A stretch of DNA of 64,000 nucleotides from Nocardioides oleivorans (GCF_004137255.1 NZ_SDWT01000001.1:1054001-1118000); one strand, 5' to 3'. Positions 1 to 9,384 are shown, counted from the stretch's first letter. The notes: generated from the letters alone by a model not told the origin. Program-made: numbers and translations.

Positions 1-1
1 C

Positions 2-286
2 AACACCCGCGGCGCGACATGGAGCATCTACGGCGGCCTGATCGCGGCCGTCGGCCTGGTGTTCTTCTCGCCGGTGATGTCGGGCCTGCCGACGTCGCTC
101 TTCCCGGACTCCGACTGGGCGGTCTTCCCGCTCAACAACCCGGGCATCGTCTCGATCCCGATCGGCTTCCTGCTCGGCTACATCGGCGCCGTCACCTCGA
201 AGGAGCCCGCTGCCGAGGACCGCTTCACCGAGCTCGAGGTGCGCGCCCTCACCGGCGCCGGTGCGGAGGAGGCATCCCAGCACTGA
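2..286 (+). CDS. actP: Cation/acetate symporter, C-terminal end (partial)
   Basis: This is the last 94 codons of a gene that begins before the window. The visible protein has two hydrophobic segments (about residues 9-27 and 49-63 of the fragment) separated by a loop with WAVFPLNNPGIVSIPIGF, and it ends in a charged tail with EVRALTGAGAE. Both patterns are typical of the C-terminus of actinobacterial sodium:solute symporters of the ActP acetate-permease type. It would import acetate or another short monocarboxylate with sodium. The next gene is acetyl-CoA synthetase on the same strand, so uptake and activation of acetate are side by side. A strong hairpin separates them, so they are probably separate transcripts. 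Identity is good; exact substrate is inferred. Confidence 0.85.
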   Translation, partial: NTRGATWSIYGGLIAAVGLVFFSPVMSGLPTSLFPDSDWAVFPLNNPGIVSIPIGFLLGYIGAVTSKEPAAEDRFTELEVRALTGAGAEEASQH

Positions 287-346
287 CGCATCGCAGAGGC
301 GTCGTACGACGACGGCGACGCGGTTGCCACGCGGCCTGCGCCAGCC

Positions 347-362
347 TGTGTCCGCCGTCACA
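347..362 (+). promoter_or_regulatory. Crp/GlxR-like binding site upstream of acs
   Basis: The 16-bp sequence TGTGTCCGCCGTCACA matches the Crp/GlxR consensus TGTGA-N6-TCACA at 9 of 10 fixed positions. It lies about 105 bp before the acs start. The regulator itself is encoded at 17260-17937. Control of acetate activation by cAMP-dependent regulators is known in actinobacteria. Binding here is inferred from the match alone. Confidence 0.55.
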
Positions 363-370
363 GATCCACC

Positions 371-416
371 GGTGACCCCCTCGCCGAGCCGGAGTAGGTT
401 CGGCGAGGGGGTCACC
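371..416 (+). terminator. Strong intergenic hairpin (terminator of the symporter gene)
   Basis: A perfect 17-bp stem (371-387 paired with 400-416, GGTGACCCCCTCGCCGA and its complement) closes a 12-nt loop. It lies 85 bp after the symporter stop and 51 bp before acs. There is only a short TTCC after the stem, as is common for actinobacterial terminators. Because it lies between the Crp-like site and acs, it could also act as a leader attenuator if acs transcription starts upstream of it. Confidence 0.7.
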
Positions 417-466
417 TTCCCCGTCAGCACCACCCCTGCACACGTGTCCCTCCCGAGGAGAGAGCC

Positions 467-2422
<1,956 letters not shown>

Positions 2423-2423
2423 G

Positions 2424-2455
2424 CCTCCCCGCCCGGATACCTCCCCGCCCGGATA
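2424..2455 (+). repeat. 16-bp perfect tandem duplication
   Basis: The 16-mer CCTCCCCGCCCGGATA occurs twice without interruption (2424-2439 and 2440-2455), directly after the acs stop codon. The second copy runs into the palindromic element that follows. It may be a replication-slippage scar at the edge of that element. Confidence 0.85.
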
Positions 2456-2516
2456 TCTAGGGACGATCCGGTAGGTCCGACCGCTGGTTCGCCCACCACT
2501 TCGTCCCTGGATATCC
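2451..2516 (+). repeat. Dispersed palindromic element, family 2, copy 1
   Basis: A 66-bp imperfect palindrome. Outer arms 2451-2466 (GGATATCTAGGGACGA) and 2501-2516 pair at 15 of 16 positions, and pairing continues weakly inward. A second copy with the same outer arms and the same inner block GATCCGGTAGGTCCG lies at 51070-51133 in the opposite orientation. It sits between acs and the next gene. It could act as a terminator of acs or as a REP-like element. Confidence 0.75.
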
Positions 2517-2534
2517 CGATCAGGGCGGGCTCAC

Positions 2535-2540
2535 TAGGGT
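2535..2540 (+). promoter_or_regulatory. Leaderless -10 box for the MTA phosphorylase gene
   Basis: TAGGGT lies exactly 6 nt before the ATG at 2547, and there is no Shine-Dalgarno sequence. This is the geometry of actinobacterial leaderless transcripts and it supports the chosen start. Confidence 0.6.
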
Positions 2541-2546
2541 GACCGG

Positions 2547-3359
2547 ATGAGCGCCGCACCGCACGCCGACGTCGCCGTGATCGGCGGATCCGGCTTCTAC
2601 TCGTTCCTGCCCGACGCGACCGAGCACGAGGTCGCGACGCCGTACGGCGATCCGTCGGCGCCGATCGCGGTCGGCGAGGTGGCGGGCCGCTCGGTCGCCT
2701 TCGTGCCGCGCCACGGCAAGCACCACGAGGCCCCGCCCCACGGCATCAACTACCGCGCGAACGCCTGGGCCCTCCGCTCGCTCGGCGTCCGCCAGGTGAT
2801 CGCCCCGTGCGCGGTCGGCGGCCTCCGCGACACCGTCGCCCCGGGTGACCTGGTGGTCCCCGACCAGCTCGTCGACCGCACCCACCGCCGCGTGGGCTCC
2901 TTCGTCGAGTCCGGTGCGGTCCACCTCCCCTTCGCCGATCCCTACTGCCCCGGCGTGTCCGCCGCGCTGGCCGGCGCCGACCCCGACGTCCGGAGCGGCG
3001 GCACGATGGTCGTCGTCGAGGGACCGCGCTTCTCCACCCGTGCCGAGTCGCGCCACTACGCCGACCAGGGCTGGGACCTGATCAACATGACCGGCGCCCC
3101 CGAGGCCGCGCTCGCCCGCGAGATGGGCCAGTGCTACGCCTCGCTCGCGCTCGTGACCGACATGGACGCCGGCGCCGAGTCCGGCGAGGGCGTCGGGCAG
3201 GAGGAGGTCTTCGCCCTCTTCCGGGTGAACCTCGAGCGCCTCACCGGGCTGCTCAGCACCGCCGTGGCCGCGCTCCCCGGCCCCGACGGCTGCGCCTGCG
3301 GATCGTGGTGGGACGGCATGGACCTGACCTACGACGTGCCCGGGGTCGAGGGCCGGTGA
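2547..3359 (+). CDS. mtnP: S-methyl-5'-thioadenosine phosphorylase family protein
   Basis: A 270-residue member of the PNP/MTAP phosphorylase family, which splits methylthioadenosine (or a related nucleoside) with phosphate to the base and 5-methylthioribose-1-phosphate. Motifs visible are IGGSGFY near the N-terminus, the PRHGKHHEAPPHGINYRAN phosphate/ribose block, NMTGAPEAALARE, and TDMDAG for base recognition. The length is close to the family norm of about 270. The start at ATG 2547 is supported by a -10 box 6 nt upstream. The next gene, an epimerase, overlaps its stop codon (GTGA), so the two are translationally coupled. A free-standing MTA salvage enzyme would not need this partner. The context suggests it supplies methylthioribose-1-phosphate to a glycosylation pathway, as Rv0535 is thought to do in M. 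tuberculosis. Methylthioinosine as the substrate is an alternative. Confidence 0.88.
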   Translation: MSAAPHADVAVIGGSGFYSFLPDATEHEVATPYGDPSAPIAVGEVAGRSVAFVPRHGKHHEAPPHGINYRANAWALRSLGVRQVIAPCAVGGLRDTVAPGDLVVPDQLVDRTHRRVGSFVESGAVHLPFADPYCPGVSAALAGADPDVRSGGTMVVVEGPRFSTRAESRHYADQGWDLINMTGAPEAALAREMGQCYASLALVTDMDAGAESGEGVGQEEVFALFRVNLERLTGLLSTAVAALPGPDGCACGSWWDGMDLTYDVPGVEGR

Positions 3360-4405
3360 AGGTCCTCCTCACCGGCGCCGCCGGCTTCATCGGCACCGCC
3401 ATCGGCGCCCGGCTCGCCGAGGCCGGTCACGAGGTGGTGGGCGTCGACCTGATGCTCGCCTCCGCCCACGGCGACAGCACCCCGCCCGACGGCGTCCACC
3501 AGCTCGACGTACGCGAGGCGGGGTCGCCCGAGTGGGCCGACCTGCTCCGCGGCACCGACGTCGTGTGCCACCAGGCCGCCCTGGTCGGTGCGGGCGTGCG
3601 CGTCGGGGACCTGCCGGCATATGCCTCCCACAACGACGTCGGTACGACGGCTCTGCTGGCCGCGATGCACGACGCGGGCGTCGACCGGCTGGTCCTCGCC
3701 TCGTCGATGGTCGTCTACGGCGAGGGCAGATACACCTGCCCCGAGCACGGCGACCAGGAGCCGCCGCCGCGGTCGGTCACGGCCCTCGAGGGCGGCGACT
3801 TCGAGAACCAGTGCCCGGCGTGCGGCCGGCCGCTCGGCTGGTCGCTCGTCCCGGAGGACGCCGGGCTCGACCCGCGCAGCAGCTATGCCGCGAGCAAGCT
3901 CGCCCAGGAGCACTACACGTCGTCGTGGGTGCGGCAGGCCGGCGCCGGCGCGGTCGCCCTGAGGTACCACAACGTCTACGGCCCGGGGATGCCCCGTGAC
4001 ACCCCCTACTCCGGGGTCGCGGCGATGTTCCGCTCGTCGATCGAGCGCGGCGAGCGCCCGCAGGTCTACGAGGACGGCGGGCAGGTGCGCGACTTCGTCC
4101 ACGTCGACGACGTCGCCCGCGCCAACGTGCTCGCCCTCGAGCAGGTGGTGGCGGAGCAGGCCCCGCGCTTCGCGGCGTACAACGTCTGCTCCGGCACGCC
4201 CGTCACGATCCTCGACGTCGCGCGGCAGGTCAGCGCCGGCACCGGGAGCGGGATCGAGCCCGAGGTGACCGGCCAGTTCCGGCCCGGCGACGTGCGTCAC
4301 GTCGTGGCCTCGCCCGCCCGAGCGAGCGCCGAGCTCGGGTTCACCGCCGCCGTCGGTCCCGCGACCGGGCTGGCCGCCTTCGCGACGGCGTCACTGCGGG
4401 CCTGA
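3356..4405 (+). CDS. NAD-dependent epimerase/dehydratase with zinc-ribbon-like insert
   Basis: A 349-residue extended short-chain dehydrogenase/reductase (UDP-sugar epimerase type). It starts with VKVLLTGAAGFIGTAI, a Rossmann GxxGxxG motif, and carries SSYAASK with the catalytic Tyr and Lys. Start is GTG 3356, overlapping the preceding stop. Between the Rossmann core and the YxxxK motif is an insert of about 40 residues with two cysteine pairs or half-pairs (YTCPEHGD and QCPACGRPLGW), spaced like a small zinc ribbon. This is unusual for GalE-type enzymes. In M. tuberculosis the gene next to the MTA phosphorylase (galE3, Rv0536) has the same family, position and similar length. Expected role: change of sugar stereochemistry, for example ribo to xylo, on a methylthiopentose intermediate. 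Family is certain, substrate is inferred. Confidence 0.85.
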   Translation: MKVLLTGAAGFIGTAIGARLAEAGHEVVGVDLMLASAHGDSTPPDGVHQLDVREAGSPEWADLLRGTDVVCHQAALVGAGVRVGDLPAYASHNDVGTTALLAAMHDAGVDRLVLASSMVVYGEGRYTCPEHGDQEPPPRSVTALEGGDFENQCPACGRPLGWSLVPEDAGLDPRSSYAASKLAQEHYTSSWVRQAGAGAVALRYHNVYGPGMPRDTPYSGVAAMFRSSIERGERPQVYEDGGQVRDFVHVDDVARANVLALEQVVAEQAPRFAAYNVCSGTPVTILDVARQVSAGTGSGIEPEVTGQFRPGDVRHVVASPARASAELGFTAAVGPATGLAAFATASLRA

Positions 4406-4408
4406 ACG

Positions 4409-5737
4409 TCACCAGGACGTGTAGAGCAGGTGCTGCACGAGCAGCGCCGACGTGACCTGCAGCGCCAGCCCCCACCTCCGCCAACTGTCCGGCAGCAGCG
4501 CGAGCGACAGGGTCAGCCACGGGACGAACGGCAGCCAGATGCGCTCCACCTCGGCCTTCGACATCCCGCTGAGGTCGGCGAGCACGACGGCACCGGCGGC
4601 CGCGAGGGCCAGCGCGCCGAGCACCCGCGGCTCGCCCTCGTGGCGCCGGAGCGTGACGGCGAGCCCGGCGCCGAGGAGCGGCCCGGCCGAGACGAGCAGC
4701 GCCCCGATGTTGCCCCACACCCAGTAGGACGCCGGGCGGGTCGCCGCGATCCCGTCCCAGTAGCGGTCGACCAGCACCGGGTAGGCCTCCCACCACGCGA
4801 AGCCCAGGGCCGCGAAGGCGAGCACCACGGCGAGCGCGGTGAGGGCCGCGACCGGGAGCGGCCGCCACGAGCGGGCCAGCCAGAGGACGGCCAGGGCGAG
4901 CAGGCCGAGGAGGGGCAGGCCGTAGGAGCTCATCACGCACCAGCCGAGCAGGAGGCCGGCGGCGACTCCCCGTCCGACCATCGCCCGGGTCGACCGCGCC
5001 GTCGCCGAGGCAGCCAGTGCGGCCAGCCCCCAGGCCGCGAGGGCGGCGAACACGGCGTCGCCGGAGACGCCGAGGTAGACCGCGGCCGGGCTGAGCACCA
5101 GGAACGGTGCGGCCAGCCGGGCGCCGCGGTCGACGCCGAGGGCGCGGAGCGCGAGCAGCACCGCGACCGGGATGCTCGCCGCGACCGCGCAGACGACCAG
5201 CGCGGCGGCCAGGTCGCCGCCGAGGCCGACCGCCACCAGCCCGACGAAGAACAGCACCGCGCCCGGCGGGTGGCCCGCGAGGTGCGTAGGCCAGTTCTCG
5301 GGGTGCGAGCGCGGGATGCGGTCGACGTACTCGCGCAGCATGGCCGGCACGTCGGTGATCTCGCGCGCGGAGACGAGGTACTCGTGGTGGTTGGTCATCA
5401 CCCGGGTCAGGCCCGACGTGCCGTCGACCAGGGCGAGAGCCAGGATCCACGCCAGCCCGGCGACGTACGACGTCAGCAGCACGCGTCGCCACGACCACGC
5501 GAGCGCCCAGGCCTCGGCCCGCCACACCCCGGCCGCCGCGAGCACCAGGGCCGGAGCCGTCCCGACCCCGACCTTGGCCTGCCAGTAGCCGTGGGTGGGC
5601 GGTGCGCCGAGCATGTCGCTGCGGGCGTCGACGTCCCAGCCGGTGAGCACCGGGACCAGGAACGAGGCGAGCAGCACGACGGCGGCAACCGCCAGGCCGA
5701 CCGCGGCAGCTCGTGCGGCACGGCCCTGGGCGGTCAT
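4409..5737 (-). CDS. Polytopic membrane protein, GT-C glycosyltransferase-like
   Basis: A 442-residue protein with roughly ten or more hydrophobic segments. After the first membrane helix comes a long extracytoplasmic loop with YWQAKVGVG, and a second loop carries EYVDRIPRSHPENW and HLAGHPPGA. Acidic and histidine-rich first loops of this kind are typical of GT-C transferases that use polyprenyl-phosphate sugars outside the membrane. The longer open frame reaches 5833, but ATG 5737 was chosen because a TAGGCT box stands 7 nt before it. It is divergent from the glycosyltransferase at 5851 and convergent with the epimerase (3 bp apart). In mycobacteria the MTX transferase MtxT (Rv0541c, about the same size) is likewise the opposite-strand member of its cluster; equivalence to MtxT or to Rv0537c is inferred. 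Confidence 0.65.
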   Translation of the reverse strand: MTAQGRAARAAAVGLAVAAVVLLASFLVPVLTGWDVDARSDMLGAPPTHGYWQAKVGVGTAPALVLAAAGVWRAEAWALAWSWRRVLLTSYVAGLAWILALALVDGTSGLTRVMTNHHEYLVSAREITDVPAMLREYVDRIPRSHPENWPTHLAGHPPGAVLFFVGLVAVGLGGDLAAALVVCAVAASIPVAVLLALRALGVDRGARLAAPFLVLSPAAVYLGVSGDAVFAALAAWGLAALAASATARSTRAMVGRGVAAGLLLGWCVMSSYGLPLLGLLALAVLWLARSWRPLPVAALTALAVVLAFAALGFAWWEAYPVLVDRYWDGIAATRPASYWVWGNIGALLVSAGPLLGAGLAVTLRRHEGEPRVLGALALAAAGAVVLADLSGMSKAEVERIWLPFVPWLTLSLALLPDSWRRWGLALQVTSALLVQHLLYTSW

Positions 5738-5744
5738 GTGGTCG

Positions 5745-5750
5745 AGCCTA
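5745..5750 (-). promoter_or_regulatory. Leaderless -10 box for the GT-C-like membrane protein gene
   Basis: TAGGCT on the minus strand, 7 nt before the ATG at 5737. It decides the start in favour of 5737 over the longer open frame to 5833. Confidence 0.55.
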
Positions 5751-5837
5751 GGTGGGCGCCGACCGCGGCCCACCCGTGCGGATGCGGCGTCACAGTTTCG
5801 TAAGCCGAAGGGTGGTCCGTGGCGACGACCCACGGCC

Positions 5838-5843
5838 TAGGTT
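5838..5843 (+). promoter_or_regulatory. Leaderless -10 box for the family-2 glycosyltransferase gene
   Basis: TAGGTT, 7 nt before the ATG at 5851, with no ribosome binding site. It supports 5851 over the upstream in-frame start at 5752. Confidence 0.6.
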
Positions 5844-5850
5844 CGATCAC

Positions 5851-6519
5851 ATGACCAGCGCCGCCGCCATCTGTGACCTGGTCCTGCCGTGCCGCGACGA
5901 GGCACCGGCGCTGGCCGCGCTGCTGGCCCGGGTGCCGGCCGAGTTCGGCGTGATCGTGGTCGACAACGGCTCACGCGACGAGACGGCCTCGGTGGCCGCC
6001 GACCTCGGCGCCCGCGTGGTGGTCGAGCCGGTGCCGGGCTACGGCTCGGCCGTCCACGCGGGCATGGTCGCCGCCACCCGCGACTACGTCGCCGTGATGG
6101 ACGGGGACGGCTCGTTCGACCCCGCCGACCTGCTCCCGCTGCTCGCGGACGTGCGCGAGGGGCGCGCCGACATCGCCGTCGGCAGGCGTCGTCCGACCGC
6201 ACGCGGCGTGTGGCCCTGGCACGCGCGGGTGGGCAACGCGCTGATCGCGGCGTGGCTGCGCCGCTCGATCGGGATGGACGCGCACGACATCGCGCCGATG
6301 CGGGTCTGCCGGCGCGAGGCCCTCCTCGCCCTCGACCTCCAGGACCGCCGCTTCGGCTACCCGGTCGAGCTGCTCCAGTCGATCACCCGTGCCGGATGGC
6401 GCGTCGTCGAGCACGACGTCGCCTACCACCCGCGTGCCGAGGGCACCCGCTCCAAGGTGTCCGGTTCCGTCGTCGGCACCGCACGCACGGCACGTGACTT
6501 CATGCGGGTGCTGCGATGA
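5851..6519 (+). CDS. Family-2 glycosyltransferase (polyprenyl-phosphate sugar synthase type)
   Basis: A 222-residue soluble GT-A enzyme. It shows the nucleotide-binding start LVLPCRDEAPAL, VVDNGSRDETASVA, and the metal-binding MDGDGSFDP (DxD motif). There is no membrane helix, as in the dolichol-phosphate-mannose synthase group and the TIGR04283 transferases. Likely role: transfer of an activated sugar to polyprenyl phosphate on the cytoplasmic face. It is divergent from the GT-C-like gene and overlaps the following DUF2064 gene (ATGA). In M. tuberculosis the matching position is Rv0539 (MtxS), described as making polyprenyl-phosphate methylthioxylose, with a similar length. Family certain; donor sugar inferred from context. 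Confidence 0.85.
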   Translation: MTSAAAICDLVLPCRDEAPALAALLARVPAEFGVIVVDNGSRDETASVAADLGARVVVEPVPGYGSAVHAGMVAATRDYVAVMDGDGSFDPADLLPLLADVREGRADIAVGRRRPTARGVWPWHARVGNALIAAWLRRSIGMDAHDIAPMRVCRREALLALDLQDRRFGYPVELLQSITRAGWRVVEHDVAYHPRAEGTRSKVSGSVVGTARTARDFMRVLR

Positions 6520-7166
6520 AGGTGCTGCTCGTCGCCAAGGCGCCGGTCGCCGGCCGGGTGAAGACCCGGCTGGGCGCCGAGGTGGGGGCCGAGGCGGCCG
6601 CCGAGCTCGCCGCTGCTGCCCTGCTCGACACGATCGAGGCCTGTGGCGAGGCCGGGATGGCGGGTCACCTGAGCCTGGCCGGCGACCTCGCGGGCGCCGT
6701 GCGGGGCGAGGCCATCACCGCGGCCCTCGCCGGCTGGTCCATCACCCCCCAGCGCGGCGACACCTTCGCCGAGCGCCTGGTGCACGCCCACGAGGACGCA
6801 GGGCCCGGCGTCGTCGTGCAGATCGGGATGGACACCCCCCACGTCACCGCCGCGGCCCTGACCGCTGCCGTCGCCGGGCTCGCCGACCACGACGCGGTGC
6901 TGGGCCCGGCCGACGACGGGGGCTGGTGGGCGCTGGCCCGCCGCGACCCCGACGTCGTACGCCACGTGGCGGAGGTCGAGATGTCGACCGCGCACACCTG
7001 TGCCGACACCCGGCGCGCGCTCGAGCGGGCCGGCTGCCGGGTCGGCAGCACCGACGCCATGACCGACGTCGACACGGTCGAGGACGCCGACCGCGTGGCC
7101 GCGCTCGCCCCGCACACCAGGTTCGCGCGGCTCTGGCGCAGCACGGCTCGAGGGGGCACCCCGTGA
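6516..7166 (+). CDS. DUF2064 (TIGR04282) nucleotidyl/glycosyltransferase-fold protein
   Basis: A 216-residue protein beginning MKVLLVAKAPVAGRVKTRLG, the KAPxxGxVKTRL signature of DUF2064. It also contains IGMDTPHVTAAAL and LGPADDGGWWAL. The family has a GT-A/CofC-like fold and often neighbours a family-2 glycosyltransferase. It overlaps that gene by 4 bp upstream and the methyltransferase by 4 bp downstream, so it is part of a tightly coupled operon. A plausible role is activation of a sugar-1-phosphate with a nucleotide, which the pathway otherwise lacks. No member has, to my knowledge, a firmly settled biochemical function. Corresponds in position and size to Rv0540. Confidence 0.8.
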   Translation: MKVLLVAKAPVAGRVKTRLGAEVGAEAAAELAAAALLDTIEACGEAGMAGHLSLAGDLAGAVRGEAITAALAGWSITPQRGDTFAERLVHAHEDAGPGVVVQIGMDTPHVTAAALTAAVAGLADHDAVLGPADDGGWWALARRDPDVVRHVAEVEMSTAHTCADTRRALERAGCRVGSTDAMTDVDTVEDADRVAALAPHTRFARLWRSTARGGTP

Positions 7167-7798
7167 CCGACCAGTCCTTCACCGAGGTGTTCGGCAACGC
7201 GCTGCACGGCTCGCCCACCGTCGTGGTCGGCCTGGGCGACGAGCCGGTGGCGCTGCCGGTCGAGCTGTGGACCCGAGCGGCCGACGCGGTCGACAACGCC
7301 GTGGTCGCGCTGTGCACCGGCTCGACCCTCGACATCGGCTGCGGCCCGGGCCGGATGACCCACGCGCTCCAGGAGGCCGGCCACGTCGCGCTCGGCATCG
7401 ACGTGGTGGACGCCGCCGTGACACTCACCCGACAGCGGGGTGCGTCCGCGCTCTGCCGCGACGTCTTCCGTCGCGTGCCGGGCGAGGGCCGGTGGGAGAC
7501 GGTGCTCCTGGCCGACGGCAACATCGGCATCGGGGGCGACCCGGTCACCCTGCTGCAGCGCGTGCTGACCCTCCTGGCCCCCAGCGGCCGCGTCGTCGTC
7601 GAGGTCACCGGGCCCGGCACCGGGCTGGTGCAGAGCTGGGCCGTGCTCGACGCCGAGGGCCAGCGCAGCCGCCCCTTCCGCTGGGCGACCCTGGGCCTCG
7701 ACGACCTCGAGGCCGTCGCCGCACGGGCCGGGCTCGCGGTGCTCGACGTGCACCGGCTCGCCGACCGCTGGGTCGCCGTCCTGTGGGACGCCGACTGA
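7163..7798 (+). CDS. SAM-dependent class I methyltransferase
   Basis: A 211-residue protein with motif I as LDIGCGPGRMTHAL, an acidic residue after strand 2 (GIDVVD) and motif LADGNIGIGG. This is a Rossmann-type methyltransferase without membrane segments. GTG 7163 is chosen because it overlaps the DUF2064 stop (GTGA) and removes a long low-quality N-terminal extension. The gene ends in TGATG with the molybdopterin enzyme. A methyltransferase is not needed to make methylthioxylose from MTA, so it either adds an O-methyl group or acts on another intermediate. Substrate unknown. Confidence 0.75.
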   Translation: MTDQSFTEVFGNALHGSPTVVVGLGDEPVALPVELWTRAADAVDNAVVALCTGSTLDIGCGPGRMTHALQEAGHVALGIDVVDAAVTLTRQRGASALCRDVFRRVPGEGRWETVLLADGNIGIGGDPVTLLQRVLTLLAPSGRVVVEVTGPGTGLVQSWAVLDAEGQRSRPFRWATLGLDDLEAVAARAGLAVLDVHRLADRWVAVLWDAD

Positions 7799-8970
7799 TG
7801 AAGGCCCCGCTGGCCCCTCCCACGCCCGAGCAGTTCACCTCCCGGCTCCGCAGCCCGGCCGTCGCCGCCCGCGTCGGCGTCTGGCTCGGGGTGTCGTTCG
7901 GCATCTGCTTCGTCACCGGGCTGGTCAGCCACTACGCCCAGCTGCCCACGCCGCCGATCCCCTTCCCGACCAGCCCGAGCTGGGGCTACCGGGTGACCCA
8001 GGGGCTGCACGTCACCTCCGGGGTCGCCGCCATCCCCCTGCTGCTGGTGAAGCTCTGGTCGGTGCTGCCGAAGTTCTTCGAGCGCCTGCCGCTGCGCGAC
8101 CACCGACGGCTGCTGCTCGCGGTGCTCGAGCGCGGCTCGATCGGCGTGCTGGTGGCGGCAGCGATCTTCCAGCTCGCCACCGGGCTGCTCAACGCGGCCC
8201 AGTGGTACCCCTGGACGACCTTCTCCTTCCGCACCACGCACTTCGCCATCGCCTGGGTCGCCATCGGCGCGCTCGTCGTGCACGTCGCAGTGAAGCTGCC
8301 GATCATCCGGGACGTGCTGACCAGCGACATCGAGGCGAGCGACCACGACCGCGCGACGGCGACCACCCCCGGCGCGCTCTCTCGACGCGGCCTGGTGCGT
8401 ACGACGTTCGCCGCCGCGGGTGTCGCCGTCCTCGCCACGGCCGGCGGCACCGTCCCGTGGCTCCGGAAGGTCTCGGTCTTCGCCACCCGCACCGGCGAGG
8501 CGCCGGGCGGGGTGCCGATCAACAAGTCCGCGCGAGCTGCGGGGGTCGAGGAGTCGGCGATGTCGGGCGACTGGCGGCTGGAGGTGCTGGTCGACGGGGT
8601 CGTCGCCGCCTCGCTCGCGTACGACGACCTCCGCGCGATGCCGCAGCACACCGCCGACCTGCCGATCGCCTGCGTCGAGGGCTGGAGCGCCCAGGGCAGC
8701 TGGTCCGGCGTCCGGCTCGCCGACCTGCTCGGTGCCGCCGGCGCACCCGCGGACCGCGACGTCACGGTGACCTCACTCCAGGAGTCGGGCCCCTACCGGG
8801 TCACGACGCTGCCGGCGGGCTTCGCCGCCGACCCGCGCACGCTGCTCGCGCTGGACCTCTCCGGGGACCGGCTGGCGCTCGACCACGGCTACCCGTGCCG
8901 TCTCATCGCACCCAACCGACCCGGCGTGCTCCAGACCAAGTGGGTCACCCGGCTGGAGGTGGGCACGTGA
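7798..8970 (+). CDS. Membrane-anchored molybdopterin oxidoreductase (sulfite-oxidase fold)
   Basis: A 390-residue two-part protein. Residues about 25-190 hold four or five membrane helices with histidines such as GLHVTSG and HFAIAW, resembling a cytochrome b-type anchor. A further hydrophobic segment at about 200-220 follows LSRRGLVRT. Residues about 245-390 form a sulfite-oxidase-like molybdopterin domain with LPIACVEGWSAQGSW, where Cys292 would ligate molybdenum, and RLIAPNRPGVLQTKWV at the C-terminus. Active site is expected outside the membrane. Family members include the periplasmic methionine-sulfoxide reductase MsrP and sulfite oxidases. In a cluster that may make a methylthio-sugar, a thioether/sulfoxide redox role is attractive but is inference. 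Coupled to both neighbours by overlaps. Confidence 0.8.
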   Translation: MKAPLAPPTPEQFTSRLRSPAVAARVGVWLGVSFGICFVTGLVSHYAQLPTPPIPFPTSPSWGYRVTQGLHVTSGVAAIPLLLVKLWSVLPKFFERLPLRDHRRLLLAVLERGSIGVLVAAAIFQLATGLLNAAQWYPWTTFSFRTTHFAIAWVAIGALVVHVAVKLPIIRDVLTSDIEASDHDRATATTPGALSRRGLVRTTFAAAGVAVLATAGGTVPWLRKVSVFATRTGEAPGGVPINKSARAAGVEESAMSGDWRLEVLVDGVVAASLAYDDLRAMPQHTADLPIACVEGWSAQGSWSGVRLADLLGAAGAPADRDVTVTSLQESGPYRVTTLPAGFAADPRTLLALDLSGDRLALDHGYPCRLIAPNRPGVLQTKWVTRLEVGT

Positions 8971-9380
8971 GGACCCGACTGGCGATCGGCGCCGCGGGTG
9001 TCCTGCTCGGCCTCTACGGCGCCTTCCTTTTCCTGTCCCGGCAGGACCCGGGCCAGTGGCTCGAGGTGGTCCTCTGGCTCGGCGCCGGCGCGGTCGCCCA
9101 CGACCTCGTGCTCTCCGCGATCCTCGTCGGCGTCTGCCTGGCCGGGACGCGGCTGCTCCCCCGGCCGTGGCGGGCGCCGTCGCTCGTCGCACTCGTCGTG
9201 TGGGGCTCGCTCACCGTCGTCGCCGTGCCCGTGCTGGCCCGGGGTGGGGCGCGTGCGGACAACCCCACGCTGCTCGACCGGCCCTACGTCGCGACCTGGT
9301 GGGCGCTCAGTGCGATCGTGGTGGTGGCCGTGGCGCTCGCCGGGTTCGTCCGATCCCGCCGTGCCCGCGGCGGGGAGTGA
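8967..9380 (+). CDS. Small four-helix membrane protein, unknown function
   Basis: A 137-residue protein with about four hydrophobic segments (residues 4-22, 29-55, 66-84, 107-127) and a basic tail RSRRARGG. GTG 8967 overlaps the stop of the molybdopterin enzyme and is followed after 4 bp by the response regulator, so it is an internal operon member. No conserved motif was recognised. By position it may be a partner subunit of the membrane oxidoreductase. Confidence 0.7.
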   Translation: MRTRLAIGAAGVLLGLYGAFLFLSRQDPGQWLEVVLWLGAGAVAHDLVLSAILVGVCLAGTRLLPRPWRAPSLVALVVWGSLTVVAVPVLARGGARADNPTLLDRPYVATWWALSAIVVVAVALAGFVRSRRARGGE

Positions 9381-9384
9381 GCCG

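Larger units (their letters stand above)
5732..5856. promoter_or_regulatory. Divergent promoter region with mirrored start regions
   Basis: Positions 5732-5752 and 5836-5856 are inverted copies of each other at 19 of 21 positions. Each arm holds a TAGGYT -10 box, 7 nt, then ATGACC of one of the two divergent genes. The centre contains GC-rich DNA with CACCCGTGCGG. The symmetry suggests matched expression of the two genes. Confidence 0.65.

Noticed and set aside
6844..8649. Open frame of 601 codons on the minus strand opposite the methyltransferase and molybdoenzyme genes
   Set aside because: Shadow; the plus-strand genes are overlapping and have clear motifs.
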